DNA of 64,000 bases from Saccharothrix violaceirubra (GTDB taxonomy: Bacteria; Actinomycetota; Actinomycetes; Mycobacteriales; Pseudonocardiaceae): contig NZ_JACHJS010000001.1 in NCBI RefSeq assembly GCF_014203755.1, positions 62,001-126,000 on the forward strand, given 5' to 3'. Below, one piece after another: positions 48,692-57,012 of the stretch. Every line of letters starts with the position of its first letter. Position 1 is the stretch's first letter. Position numbers and translations under genes: made by a program. The notes under the pieces were generated by a model, which saw nothing but the letters and a program-made list of their open reading frames with translations, did no database searches and was not told the DNA's origin.

Positions 48692-49536
48692 GCGGGGACT
48701 GGGAGCGGCGGCTGGCCGACCTGTTCGCGTTCGCGCGCCGGCGGCTGGAGGGCGAGTACGAGATCGACGAGTTCGGCTTCGACCGCGACCTCACCGCGAA
48801 CGTGCTGATGCCGCCGTTGAAACCGCTGTACGAGAAGTGGTTCCGGGTCGAGACGATCGGGCTGCACCACGTACCGGCCGAAGGCGGGGCGCTGCTCGTG
48901 GCCAACCACTCGGGCACGTTGCCGCTGGACGCCCTGATGACCGCGTACGGCGTGCACGTCGACCACCCCGCGCACCGGCACCTGCGCATGCTCGGCGCCG
49001 ACCTGGTGTTCCGCACGCCCGTGCTCGGCGCGTTGGCGCGCAAGTCCGGGCAGACGCTGGCGTGCCACCCGGACGCGGAACGGCTCCTGCGCTCCGGAGA
49101 ACTGGTGGGCGTGTGGCCGGAGGGGTTCAAGGGCATCGGCAAGCCGTTCAAGGACCGGTACAAGCTCCAGCGGTTCGGGCGCGGCGGGTTCGTGTCGGCG
49201 GCGTTGAAGGCCGGGGTGCCGATCGTGCCGTGCGCGATCGTGGGCGCGGAGGAGATCTACCCGAAGATCGGGGATATCAAGCCGTTGGCCAGGCTGTTCG
49301 GGTTCCCCTACTTCCCGGTGACGCCGACGTTCCCGTGGCTGGGGCCGTTGGGCGCGGTGCCGTTGCCGTCGAAGTGGTACATCGAGTTCGGCGAGCCGAT
49401 CCGGACGGACGGGCACGGTGAGCACGCGGCGGACGACCCGATGCTCGTGTTCAACCTGACCGACCAGGTGCGGGAGACCATCCAGCAGACCCTGTACCGG
49501 CTGCTCACGCAGCGGCGCAACGTGTTCCTGGGCTGA
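48688..49536 (+). CDS. Lysophospholipid acyltransferase (PlsC-like)
   Basis: A 282-residue membrane-associated acyltransferase (Rv0502-type). The catalytic H(x4)D motif is ALLVANHSGTLPLDALM, the acceptor motif GVWPEGFKGIGKPFK follows, and VPIVPCAIVGAEEIYPKIG is block IV. It transfers fatty acyl groups to a glycerol- or sugar-linked lipid. ATG at 48688 overlaps the epimerase TGA (ATGA). The coupling with the epimerase suggests that both act on the same lipid or on its head group. Repeat copy E lies just behind the stop but points the other way. Confidence 0.88.
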   Translation: MSGDWERRLADLFAFARRRLEGEYEIDEFGFDRDLTANVLMPPLKPLYEKWFRVETIGLHHVPAEGGALLVANHSGTLPLDALMTAYGVHVDHPAHRHLRMLGADLVFRTPVLGALARKSGQTLACHPDAERLLRSGELVGVWPEGFKGIGKPFKDRYKLQRFGRGGFVSAALKAGVPIVPCAIVGAEEIYPKIGDIKPLARLFGFPYFPVTPTFPWLGPLGAVPLPSKWYIEFGEPIRTDGHGEHAADDPMLVFNLTDQVRETIQQTLYRLLTQRRNVFLG

Positions 49537-49540
49537 GAGC

Positions 49541-49640
49541 GCATTCCGTGCTGCCCGAGTGCGTATTTCGCGGTGCCTGAGTGCGTGTTTCGTACTGTCC
49601 GAGTGCGTGTTTCAGGGTGCCTGAGCGGAGGACTCGCGGG
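49541..49640 (-). repeat. 22-nt-unit tandem repeat, copy E (behind HAD hydrolase stop)
   Basis: Read on the minus strand directly after the TGA of the HAD hydrolase: CGCGAGTCCTCCGCTCAGGC, then CCTGAAACACGCACTCGGAC, TACGAAACACGCACTCAGGC, CGCGAAATACGCACTCGGGC and a partial CACGGAATGCGCTCTCAG. All full units are 22 nt. It fills almost the whole 104 bp between the convergent acyltransferase and hydrolase genes. Confidence 0.88.
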
Positions 49641-50510
49641 TCACTGGCGGCGGCGGTAGGCGAGGCCGGCGGCCACGGCCACGGCGCCGGCGCCCAGCAC
49701 CGACGGGACGCCGATCTTGGCCGCCTTGCGGCCGGTGCGGAAGTCGCGGATCTCCCACGCCCGTTTGCGGGCCACCTCGCGCAGGCCCGAGTCCGGGTTG
49801 ACCGCCACCGCCGTGCCCACGACCGACAGCATGGGCACGTCGTTGACCGAGTCCGAGTACGCGGTGCAGCGCCGCAGGTCCAGGCCTTCCTTCGCGGCCA
49901 GCGCGCGGACCGCGTGCGCCTTGGCCCGGCCGTGCAGCAGGTCGCCGACGAGCTTGCCGGTGTAGATGCCGTCCTCGGACTCGGACACGGTGCCCAGCGC
50001 GCCGGTCAGCCCCAGCCTGCGGGCGATGATCCGGGCCAGCTCCACCGGGGTGGCGGTGACCAGCCACACCCGCTGGCCCGCGTCCAGGTGCATCTTCGCC
50101 AGGGCCTGGGTGCCGGTCCAGATCTTGTCGGCCATCAGCTCGTCGTAGATCTCCTCGCCGAGCGCGACGAGTTCGGCCACCGACCGGCCGGCCACGAACG
50201 ACAACGCCTGCTCACGGGACGCCTTGACGCTCTGCGGGTCCTCCCGGCCGCCGACCCGGAACTTGATCTGCTGCCAGGCGAACCCCATCAGGTCGGAGTT
50301 CTTGAAGTACTTGCGCGCGGCCAGGCCGCGGGCGAAGTGGAAGATCGACGCGCCCATCATCATGGTGTTGTCCACGTCGAAGAACGCCGCCGCGGTCAGG
50401 TCCGTCGCAGCCGCCGTCTCCAGGCCGGGACCGACGGCGAGCGCGGCCTCGGCCGAGGCCTGACCGGCCAGTTCGGCGAGCCGTTCGCGCTCTGCCGTGC
50501 CTTCCACCAC
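49641..50510 (-). CDS. HAD-IB family hydrolase (SerB1-like)
   Basis: A 289-residue HAD phosphatase. Motif I is [20 protein letters not shown] (DxDxT), motif II is [14 protein letters not shown], the lysine is in [11 protein letters not shown] and motif III is [20 protein letters not shown]. It corresponds to mycobacterial SerB1 (Rv0505c), annotated as phosphoserine phosphatase, though many HAD-IB members act on phospholipid head groups. A C-terminal hydrophobic stretch ([18 protein letters not shown]) may be a membrane anchor. GTG at 50510 has GAGGAGG upstream. Repeat copy E begins right behind its stop. Confidence 0.9.
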   Translation of the reverse strand: MVEGTAERERLAELAGQASAEAALAVGPGLETAAATDLTAAAFFDVDNTMMMGASIFHFARGLAARKYFKNSDLMGFAWQQIKFRVGGREDPQSVKASREQALSFVAGRSVAELVALGEEIYDELMADKIWTGTQALAKMHLDAGQRVWLVTATPVELARIIARRLGLTGALGTVSESEDGIYTGKLVGDLLHGRAKAHAVRALAAKEGLDLRRCTAYSDSVNDVPMLSVVGTAVAVNPDSGLREVARKRAWEIRDFRTGRKAAKIGVPSVLGAGAVAVAAGLAYRRRQ

Positions 50511-50566
50511 CCGCCTCCTCACCACGTCGACGCCTCCCGTTGATCCGATGGGGTCAAGGGTAGCGA

Positions 50567-51937
50567 TCAGCCGCTGAGACCGGGCAGCGGCAACGGAAGC
50601 GGCAGCGTCAAGGGCAGGCCGGACGTCGTCGGCACGGTCGTCGCGGGCGGCACGGGCAACTGCGCGGAGGGCACGCCGGGACCGCCGGTCACCGTGCCGG
50701 CGGGCGGTGCGGCGGTGCCGCCGGGAGTCGTGGCCGTGACGGCGCCGCCCGGAGTGGTCGGCGCGGGCTGTCCGGGAGTGGTCGGGTTCTGCCGGGTGCC
50801 GGGCGTGCACGCTTCGGCGGCCGGGAGCGGACCGACCTCGTCGACCCCGCCCGACGTGATCACCGCGCAGCCGACGCGGGTGGCCAGGTCAGCGGCCCGC
50901 CGCGCGATCCGGCCGAGCAGGTCCAGCGACGCGTCCGCGCGCGACCCGGCCTCGGCCGGCAGGTCCGGGCGCAGCCGGGCCAGCCGGTCGGCCTGCGCGT
51001 TCGCCCACTCGGTCAACGCGGTGAGCGTGCTCGGGTCGGTGGTCGCGGCCAGGGACCGTGCGCCCGCCGCCGCGTCGGAGTCGAAGTCGGTCAGCGCGGT
51101 GAGATAACCGCCGAGCGGCCCGCCGCCGTCCGGGTTGCGGTCGGTGAGCGTGGTCAGCTCGTCGACGCGCGCGGTCGCGAACTCCAGGCGTTTGTAGCCC
51201 TTGTCCTCCTCGTCGAAGGTCAGGCCGAGGGACGCCGATTCGGCGGTGCGCTTGAAGCCGTAGAGCGCGTCGCCGGGCAGCGCGTCGCGGCTGAGGAGAA
51301 GGCTCGTGCCCGCGAGCGAGAGGACGAGCAGCAACCCGGCCGCGGCGGCGACCGCGATCCGGCCACGCGTCCCGGCGCGGGAGCGGCGGCGGTCAAGCCG
51401 GGTGGGAGGGGGTGGCGTCGGCTCCCGGTTCCCCTGGGGCGCGGTCGGGTCGGAGTCGCGGAGGCCGGTCGGGTCGGCGGAGTGCGTGCGGGGTCGGGGT
51501 ACCGGGGTGGGGTGGCGGGTGTCGTTGCCGGCCGCCGTCGGGTTGGTCACCATCGGGTCGGCGGCGGCTTGGACCGCCGTGCCCGGTGCGTCGCCCCGGG
51601 GCGCAGGCTCGGAGATCGCGTCGGTGTCGGGCGGGTTGCCGCCGGCGGGGGTACTGCCGGAAGAAGGGCTGCCGGCGTCCGGCGTCGTCAGGTCCGGGGT
51701 GGTCAGGCCGGTCAGGATGCGGGCACGCATGCGGGAACGGGCGGCCTCGTCGGGGCCGGGGGTGGTGGGGTCCAGGGCCGCGGCCAAGGCTGCGGAGTCC
51801 CGCAATCCGGCCACGACGGCGAGTTCGGCCGCGAACGGCGACCCGGGGTCCACCTCGCCGGGCTGTGCGTCGACGGCGCGGGCGAATCGCTCGCGCTCCC
51901 TGCGACGCCCAAGAGGCGTGATCCCTCTGCCCACCAT
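50567..51937 (-). CDS. DUF5667 domain protein, RsbN-type anti-sigma factor
   Basis: A 456-residue single-pass membrane protein. The N-terminal cytoplasmic part (about 1-70: [20 protein letters not shown]) is the presumed sigma-binding domain, a Pro/Thr-rich stretch follows, and one membrane segment ([20 protein letters not shown]) near residue 205 leads to the extracytoplasmic DUF5667 domain ([20 protein letters not shown]). The end is a proline-rich tail. In Streptomyces RsbN holds BldN in this arrangement. ATG at 51937 was chosen; GTG at 51967 is an alternative. It lies directly downstream of the sigma factor gene. Confidence 0.85.
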   Translation of the reverse strand: MVGRGITPLGRRRERERFARAVDAQPGEVDPGSPFAAELAVVAGLRDSAALAAALDPTTPGPDEAARSRMRARILTGLTTPDLTTPDAGSPSSGSTPAGGNPPDTDAISEPAPRGDAPGTAVQAAADPMVTNPTAAGNDTRHPTPVPRPRTHSADPTGLRDSDPTAPQGNREPTPPPPTRLDRRRSRAGTRGRIAVAAAAGLLLVLSLAGTSLLLSRDALPGDALYGFKRTAESASLGLTFDEEDKGYKRLEFATARVDELTTLTDRNPDGGGPLGGYLTALTDFDSDAAAGARSLAATTDPSTLTALTEWANAQADRLARLRPDLPAEAGSRADASLDLLGRIARRAADLATRVGCAVITSGGVDEVGPLPAAEACTPGTRQNPTTPGQPAPTTPGGAVTATTPGGTAAPPAGTVTGGPGVPSAQLPVPPATTVPTTSGLPLTLPLPLPLPGLSG

Positions 51938-52007
51938 TTCCGCAACCGTCCCGCCGGGTTCCTGCACCGGTAACGACCCGATGTCGACCCGGGTTACGCG
52001 CCGGTCC

Positions 52008-52664
52008 TCACCGCAGCCACGACGGCAGCATCCTCGCCAATCGGCGCACCGCACGGTGTTGCAGGGCCTTGATGGCGCCTTCGTTGCGTCCCATCCTCGC
52101 GGCCGTTTCGGCTACGGACAAGCCCTGGATGAAACGGAGGGTGATGCATTCCCGCTGGTCGGCACCCAATTGGGCGACGCAGCGGTGCAGTTCGGCGTTG
52201 GCCGCGTCGGTCAACACCTCCTGTTCGGGACCGTCCGCGACCTCGCGGTTGTCCGCCAGTTCCGCGGTGGTGACCTCCAGTCGGTACCGGCTGGACTTCA
52301 CGTGGTCGAACACGATGTTGCGGGCGATCGTCACGAACCACGCGCCCACGTCACGGCCCTGGTAGCTGATCGACCCGATGCCCCGCAGCGCGCGCAGGAA
52401 CGTCTCGCTGGTCACGTCCTCCGCCAGCGTGCGGTCACCCACCCGGAACAGCACGTATCGGTAGACGATGTCCACGTACCGGTCGTAGAGCACGCCGAAC
52501 GCGTCCGTGTCGCCCTTCTGAGCGGCACGGACGAGGTCCCACGGCTCCTCGGCCGCGTCGGTGTCCACGCTCTCGATCGTGCTGGCCCGCCCTCCCGTGC
52601 TCCAAAGCGTACGGAGCGTCCGGTTCGGTCGGGAGGCGCCCTCGGAGGCCGCCTGTGCGGTCAT
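52008..52664 (-). CDS. bldN: ECF sigma factor, BldN-like
   Basis: A 218-residue ECF sigma factor. An N-terminal extension of about 35 residues precedes region 2 (DAFGVLYDRYVDIVYRYVLF and AEDVTSETFLRALRGI); region 4 has LGADQRECITLRFIQGLSVA and ETAARMGRNEGAIKALQHRA. An N-terminal extension that needs processing is typical of Streptomyces BldN, which controls aerial-hypha genes. The pairing with a DUF5667 anti-sigma gene and the location near glutaredoxin, rex and hemA are the same as I recall for S. coelicolor bldN, which is why the symbol is proposed. Confidence 0.87.
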   Translation of the reverse strand: MTAQAASEGASRPNRTLRTLWSTGGRASTIESVDTDAAEEPWDLVRAAQKGDTDAFGVLYDRYVDIVYRYVLFRVGDRTLAEDVTSETFLRALRGIGSISYQGRDVGAWFVTIARNIVFDHVKSSRYRLEVTTAELADNREVADGPEQEVLTDAANAELHRCVAQLGADQRECITLRFIQGLSVAETAARMGRNEGAIKALQHRAVRRLARMLPSWLR

Positions 52665-52800
52665 CTGCCCGAGACATCCCTACGGCTTGCTACTCCCGGG
52701 TAGGGGTCGCCTGGTCGCCCGTGGTGCAAATGCGCTGCGTGACGACGGCGACACGTGGAAGACTGCGGACGAGGTCCGTCGTGGTCCCCAGGAGGTCGCC

Positions 52801-54240
52801 TTGACCACTCCCGCACGCAACGTCGCCGACCTGGTCCGCGGTGCCGCACACCGTGGACCCAAGCACGTCGCACTGGTCGATGTCACGAGTGGCCTCTCGC
52901 TCACGTGGAGCGAGATCGACGCGCTCGCCGACGCCGAGGCGCACCGCCTGGTCGCGGCGGGCGTCGAACCCGGCGACCGGGTGCTGGTGCGCCTGCCCAC
53001 CGGACCGGCGTTCGCGGTCGCGGTGTTCGGTGCGTTGCGCGCGGGCGCGGTGCTCGTACCCGTGGGACCGAACCACCCCGAGGCCGAGACCCGCCGCGCG
53101 CTCGCGGACAGCGGCGCCCGGCTCGTCGTCGACGCCGGGCACCCGCCCGCCGACGCGCCCGGCGAGCCGTTCGAGACCCGGGGCGGCGGCGAGGACCTGG
53201 CCGTGCTCGCCTACACGTCGGGCACGTCCGGCGTGCCGCGCGGCGCGATGCTGACCCACCGCGCGCTGCTGGCCAACATCACGCAGTGCGCGACGCTGCG
53301 CCCGGCACCGGTCACGGCCGGGGACCGCGTGCTGCTGGCGTTGCCGCTGTTCCACGTCTACGGCCTGGGCCCCGGCCTGTTCCAGGTCGCCGGCGCGGGT
53401 GCCACGGCCGTGCTGCTCGAACGCTTCGACGCGGACAGCGCGCTGACCGCGATCGCCGAGCACCGGGTGACCACCGTCGTCGGCGTTCCCCCGATGTACC
53501 AGGCGATCCTGGCCGAACCGGTCGAGCGGCTGCGCACCGACCTGGCCACGGTCCGCCTGTTCACCTCCGGCGCCGCGCCGCTCTCGCCCGGTCTGCTCGT
53601 CGAGCTGTGGCAGGCGGTCGGCCTGCCCGTGTTCGAGGGCTACGGCCTGACCGAGACCGGCCCGGTGCTCACGACCACGCTCGGCGGCGCACCCAAGCCC
53701 GGCTCGGTCGGCCGGCCGCTGCCCGGTGTGGACGTGCGCCTGGTCGACTCGGACGGCCGCCCGATCGGCGAGGACGACGAGAACGGCACGGGCCTGGTCG
53801 CCGCCCGCGGCGACAACCTGTTCAGCGGTTACTGGCCCGACGGCGTGGACGGCCCGGACGCCGACGGCTGGTTCCGCACCGGCGACGTCGGCTACCTCGA
53901 CGGCGAGGGCGACCTGCACCTCGTGGACCGCGCGGGCGATCTGATCATCGTCAACGGCTTCAACGTCTACCCGCACGAGGTCGAACGCGTGCTCTGCCAG
54001 CTCGACGGCGTCGTGGAGGCGGCGGCGGTCGGCGTGCGGGACGAGCGGACCGGCGAGACGGTCAAGGCCGTGCTCGTGCCCGCCGAAGGCGTGACGCTGA
54101 CCGAGGACGCGGTCAAGGAGCACTGCGCGACGCGGCTGGCCAAGTTCAAGGTGCCGACCGTGGTCGAGTTCGCCACCGCGCTGCCGCACTCGCCGACCGG
54201 CAAGCTGGCCCGCTCACGCCTGCGGCTGCCGCTGGGATGA
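52801..54240 (+). CDS. AMP-dependent acyl-CoA ligase (FadD-like)
   Basis: A 479-residue adenylate-forming enzyme. Motifs are AVLAYTSGTSGVPRGAMLTH (A3), FEGYGLTETGPVLTTTLGG (A5), WFRTGDVGYLDGEGDLHLVD (A7), RAGDLIIVNGFNVYPHEVER (A8) and LPHSPTGKLARSRLRL with the catalytic lysine (A10). It activates a fatty or other carboxylic acid to its CoA ester. TTG at 52801 has a strong AGGAGG five bases upstream. It is divergent from bldN and its stop overlaps the region before the glutaredoxin gene, so both are probably co-transcribed. Confidence 0.9.
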   Translation: MTTPARNVADLVRGAAHRGPKHVALVDVTSGLSLTWSEIDALADAEAHRLVAAGVEPGDRVLVRLPTGPAFAVAVFGALRAGAVLVPVGPNHPEAETRRALADSGARLVVDAGHPPADAPGEPFETRGGGEDLAVLAYTSGTSGVPRGAMLTHRALLANITQCATLRPAPVTAGDRVLLALPLFHVYGLGPGLFQVAGAGATAVLLERFDADSALTAIAEHRVTTVVGVPPMYQAILAEPVERLRTDLATVRLFTSGAAPLSPGLLVELWQAVGLPVFEGYGLTETGPVLTTTLGGAPKPGSVGRPLPGVDVRLVDSDGRPIGEDDENGTGLVAARGDNLFSGYWPDGVDGPDADGWFRTGDVGYLDGEGDLHLVDRAGDLIIVNGFNVYPHEVERVLCQLDGVVEAAAVGVRDERTGETVKAVLVPAEGVTLTEDAVKEHCATRLAKFKVPTVVEFATALPHSPTGKLARSRLRLPLG

Positions 54241-54248
54241 TGGCCGCC

Positions 54249-54485
54249 ATGAGCCATCGCGTCACCCTGCTCGGCCGCGTCGACTGCCACGCCTGCGACC
54301 AGGCCAAGGCCGATCTGGACCGGATCTGCGGCGAACTCGGCGTGCCGTGGGAGGTGGTCGACGTCGACACCGACCGTGAACTGCGTGCCGAGTACGGCGA
54401 CCGCGTGCCGGTGATCCTCGTCGACGGAGACGAGCACGGGTACTGGTCGGTCGAAGAGGACCGGTTGCGCGCCGCGCTGCGCTGA
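54249..54485 (+). CDS. Glutaredoxin-family protein
   Basis: A 78-residue thioredoxin-fold protein: MSHRVTLLGRVDCHACDQAK with redox motif C-H-A-C, WEVVDVDTDRELRAEYGDRV, and the cis-proline in RVPVILVDG. It matches Rv0508 and Streptomyces homologues beside bldN/hemA. It may use mycothiol as reductant. ATGs at 54237 and 54240 overlap the stop of the ligase and would add a few residues. Confidence 0.9.
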   Translation: MSHRVTLLGRVDCHACDQAKADLDRICGELGVPWEVVDVDTDRELRAEYGDRVPVILVDGDEHGYWSVEEDRLRAALR

Positions 54486-54559
54486 AACGCCGACACCGGT
54501 CACCCGATCCACCCGCGTCGACAGGCGAACCGGACCGGGCCCGGTGTCGAATCCCCGGT

Positions 54560-56044
54560 ATGAAGCGTTGGACCGCCGCACTGATCGGTGTCCTGGCCGT
54601 CGCCGCCGCGCTCGCCGCCGGACACCTCGTCGCGGGTCTGGTCGGCACGGGCGCGTCGCCGTACCTGGCCGTCGGCAACACCGCGATCGATTTCACGCCG
54701 TCGTTCCTGAAGGACTTCGCCGTCCGCACGTTCGGCACCTACGACAAGCTCGTCCTGCTGCTGGGCATGGCCCTGGTGATCGCGGGTCTGGCCGTGCTCG
54801 CCGGACTGCTGTCCCGGCGGTCGCCGTTGCCGGGCACGGTGTTCGCCGTGGTGCTCGGGCTGGTGGGCGTCGGCGCCGTGCTCTACCGGCCGGACACGGA
54901 CGCGTTGGGCGTGCTCGCGCCGATCGCGAGCCTGGCGGTCGGGGTCGCGGTGTTCCGGTGGCTGCACCGCACCGGACCGCTCGACGGTCCGGGCCGGCGT
55001 AACTTCCTGCTGGTCGCGGGCGCGGCCGTGCTCGCGGCGGGTGCGGGCCGGCTGCTCGGCGACCGCGTCGACGTCGAGGAGTCGCGGCGCGCGGTCGGCG
55101 ACCTGACGCCCCGCACGAAGGCGCCGGCCATCCCGGTCGACGCGGATTTCCAGGGCGAGGGCACGCCGTCGTTCATCACGTCGAACGCCGACTTCTACCG
55201 CGTGGACACGGCGTTGACCGTGCCACGCGTGCGGGCCGAGGACTGGAGCCTGCGCGTGCACGGCCTGGTCGACCGCGAGCTGAACCTGCGCTTCGAGGAC
55301 CTGCGCCGCCGTGACCTGGTCGAGCGCACGATCACCATGACGTGCGTGTCCAACGAGGTCGGTGGGCCGTACACGTCCACCGCGAACTTCGTGGGCGTGC
55401 CGTTGCGGGACGTGCTGCTGGAGGCGGGGGTGAAGCCCGGTGCCGACCAGTTGTTCTCCACGAGCGTCGACGGCTGGACGGCGGGCAGCCCGATCGACGT
55501 CGTGCTGGAGGAGGAGCGCGGCGCGCTGATCGCGTTGGGCATGAACGGCGAACCGCTGCCGCCCGAGCACGGCTTCCCGGCGCGGTTGGTCGTGCCCGGC
55601 CTCTACGGCTACGTGTCCGCGACCAAGTGGGTCGTCGACCTGGAGATCACCACATTCGCGGCGAAAAAAGCCTATTGGCTGAACCGGGGTTGGGGTGAGC
55701 GCGGGCCGATCAAGCCCATGTCGCGCATCGACCGGCCGCTGGGGCTGTCGACGGTGAAGGGGTCGAAGGTCGTGGTCACGGGTGTCGCGTGGGCGCAACC
55801 CGTGGGCGTGGCCAAGGTCGAGTTGCGGGTCGACGGCGGGCCGTGGCAGCAGACCACGCTGGCCGCCCATGTGAACGCGGTGACGTGGCGGATGTGGCGG
55901 ATCGCGCTCGATCTCCCCAACGGGGGACACACGGTCGAAGTGCGCGCTACGGACAAGAACGGTTTCACCCAGCCCCAGGAGCGGGTCGAGCCCATTCCGG
56001 ATGGCGCGACCGGGTGGCACTCGATTTTCTTCACCGTTGAGTAG
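54560..56044 (+). CDS. Molybdopterin-dependent oxidoreductase, sulfite-oxidase fold, membrane-bound
   Basis: A 494-residue protein. Four to five membrane segments fill residues 5-165 (ALIGVLAVAAALAAGHLVAG, KLVLLLGMALVIAGLAVLAG, VFAVVLGLVGVGAVLY, NFLLVAGAAVLAAGAGRLLG). The Moco domain runs from about 215 to 400 with the molybdenum-ligand cysteine in TITMTCVSNEVGGPYTS and the pterin-binding GMNGEPLPPEHGFPARLVVP. A Mo-co dimerisation domain ends the protein. The active site faces outside. The natural substrate of this long actinobacterial form is unknown. It lies 75 bp before the fasciclin gene, a pairing found in other actinomycetes. Confidence 0.9.
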   Translation: MKRWTAALIGVLAVAAALAAGHLVAGLVGTGASPYLAVGNTAIDFTPSFLKDFAVRTFGTYDKLVLLLGMALVIAGLAVLAGLLSRRSPLPGTVFAVVLGLVGVGAVLYRPDTDALGVLAPIASLAVGVAVFRWLHRTGPLDGPGRRNFLLVAGAAVLAAGAGRLLGDRVDVEESRRAVGDLTPRTKAPAIPVDADFQGEGTPSFITSNADFYRVDTALTVPRVRAEDWSLRVHGLVDRELNLRFEDLRRRDLVERTITMTCVSNEVGGPYTSTANFVGVPLRDVLLEAGVKPGADQLFSTSVDGWTAGSPIDVVLEEERGALIALGMNGEPLPPEHGFPARLVVPGLYGYVSATKWVVDLEITTFAAKKAYWLNRGWGERGPIKPMSRIDRPLGLSTVKGSKVVVTGVAWAQPVGVAKVELRVDGGPWQQTTLAAHVNAVTWRMWRIALDLPNGGHTVEVRATDKNGFTQPQERVEPIPDGATGWHSIFFTVE

Positions 56045-56119
56045 AACCGGATCGGGCGCTGCTTCGAACGTCTTAGTGACCACCGAAGCCGGTTAAGAAA
56101 TCTTGAGGAGTGATCCGCA

Positions 56120-56770
56120 GTGCGGAAGACCATGATCGCCGCCGTCGCCGCCCTGGCCGCCGCGTCCCTCACGCTGACCGCGTGCAGCTCGGACGACACG
56201 GCCTCGACGTCGTCGAGCACCACGTCGGCCGCGGCGGGGACGTCGTCGACCGCGATGGCCGCGTCGGACGGCGTCACCAAGACGTCGGACGTGTTCGGCC
56301 CCGGATGTGCGAGCGTCCCGCAGGACCCGTCGAACAAGGGCTCGCTGGAGGGCATGGTGACCGACCCGGTCGCCACGGCCGCGAGCAACAACCCGCTGCT
56401 CACGAAGCTCGTCGCGGCCGTCAAGGCGGCGAACCTGGTCGACACGCTCAACTCGCAGGCGTCGCTGACCGTGTTCGCGCCCGCCGACCCCGCGTTCGCC
56501 GAGCTTGGCGACGCCAAGTTCGCCGAGCTGGCCGCCGACCCGGCCGCGCTGGGCAAGATCCTCCAGTACCACGTCGTGGCCAAGCGCTACGACGCCGCCG
56601 GTCTCAAGGCCGCCGGCACCGTGAAGTCCCTCACCAACCAGGAGCTGAAGATCGCGGGCTCGGGCGACTCGCTGACCGTCGACGGCGCGCCCGTGCTGTG
56701 CGGCAACATCCCGACCAAGAACGCCACCGTGTTCGTCATCGGCAAGGTGCTCACGCCGCCCGCCGCCTGA
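56120..56770 (+). CDS. Fasciclin-domain lipoprotein (MPT70/MPT83-like)
   Basis: A 216-residue lipoprotein. The signal peptide ends LAAASLTLTACSS with lipobox L-T-A-C; a Ser/Thr-rich linker leads to a FAS1 domain from about 75 to 216: GSLEGMVTDPVATAASNNPL, SLTVFAPADPAFAEL, KILQYHVVAKRYDA and the closing NATVFVIGKVLTPP. Two cysteines (GPGCASVP and APVLCGNIP) match the disulfide of MPT70/MPT83. It is a cell-surface protein of unknown function. GTG at 56120 has GAGGAG upstream. Together with the Moco enzyme it may form an exported redox pair. Confidence 0.9.
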   Translation: MRKTMIAAVAALAAASLTLTACSSDDTASTSSSTTSAAAGTSSTAMAASDGVTKTSDVFGPGCASVPQDPSNKGSLEGMVTDPVATAASNNPLLTKLVAAVKAANLVDTLNSQASLTVFAPADPAFAELGDAKFAELAADPAALGKILQYHVVAKRYDAAGLKAAGTVKSLTNQELKIAGSGDSLTVDGAPVLCGNIPTKNATVFVIGKVLTPPAA

Positions 56771-56790
56771 TCCGCTCCCCGTTTTCACCT

Positions 56791-56838
56791 GAAGGTGGGT
56801 CGTCCCCGCGTATCCGCGCCGGGGGGCGGCCCACCTTT
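56791..56838 (+). terminator. Terminator-like hairpin behind the fasciclin gene
   Basis: GAAGGTGGG at 56791-56799 pairs with CCCACCTTTC at 56830-56839 (one G-U pair). The inner part, CCCCGCG against CGCC and GGGGGG, extends the stem imperfectly. It separates the fasciclin gene from the rex promoter. Confidence 0.6.
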
Positions 56839-56884
56839 CGTGTGGGGGGTTCGAACATGGGGGAGCACTGCATCGTTCATGCAG

Positions 56885-56896
56885 GTGCACGTGCAC
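56885..56896. promoter_or_regulatory. 12-bp palindrome upstream of the Rex operator
   Basis: GTGCACGTGCAC is a perfect 12-bp palindrome 23 bp before the Rex operator. It could be a site for a second regulator of the rex-hem operon, but it does not match an operator that I can name. Confidence 0.35.
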
Positions 56897-56918
56897 GCGA
56901 GGGCTGTCGGCGCCGACT

Positions 56919-56946
56919 TTGTGCATGCGTTCACAAGCGGTACGGT
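56919..56946 (+). promoter_or_regulatory. rex-hem promoter with Rex operator (ROP)
   Basis: TGTGCATGCGTTCACA at 56920-56935 matches the Streptomyces Rex operator TGTGAACGCGTTCACA at 14 of 16 positions. It overlaps a possible -35 TTGTGC (56919-56924), which is followed after 16 bp by a -10 TACGGT (56941-56946). Binding of Rex with NAD+ would block this promoter; NADH would release it. The start codon follows 67 bp downstream. Confidence 0.8.
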
Positions 56947-57012
56947 GGAATCATCACTCCGCTGGTGAAGGTGCCCGGCGGGTCAGTGCGTCCGACGTCG
57001 AGGAGTACCAGC

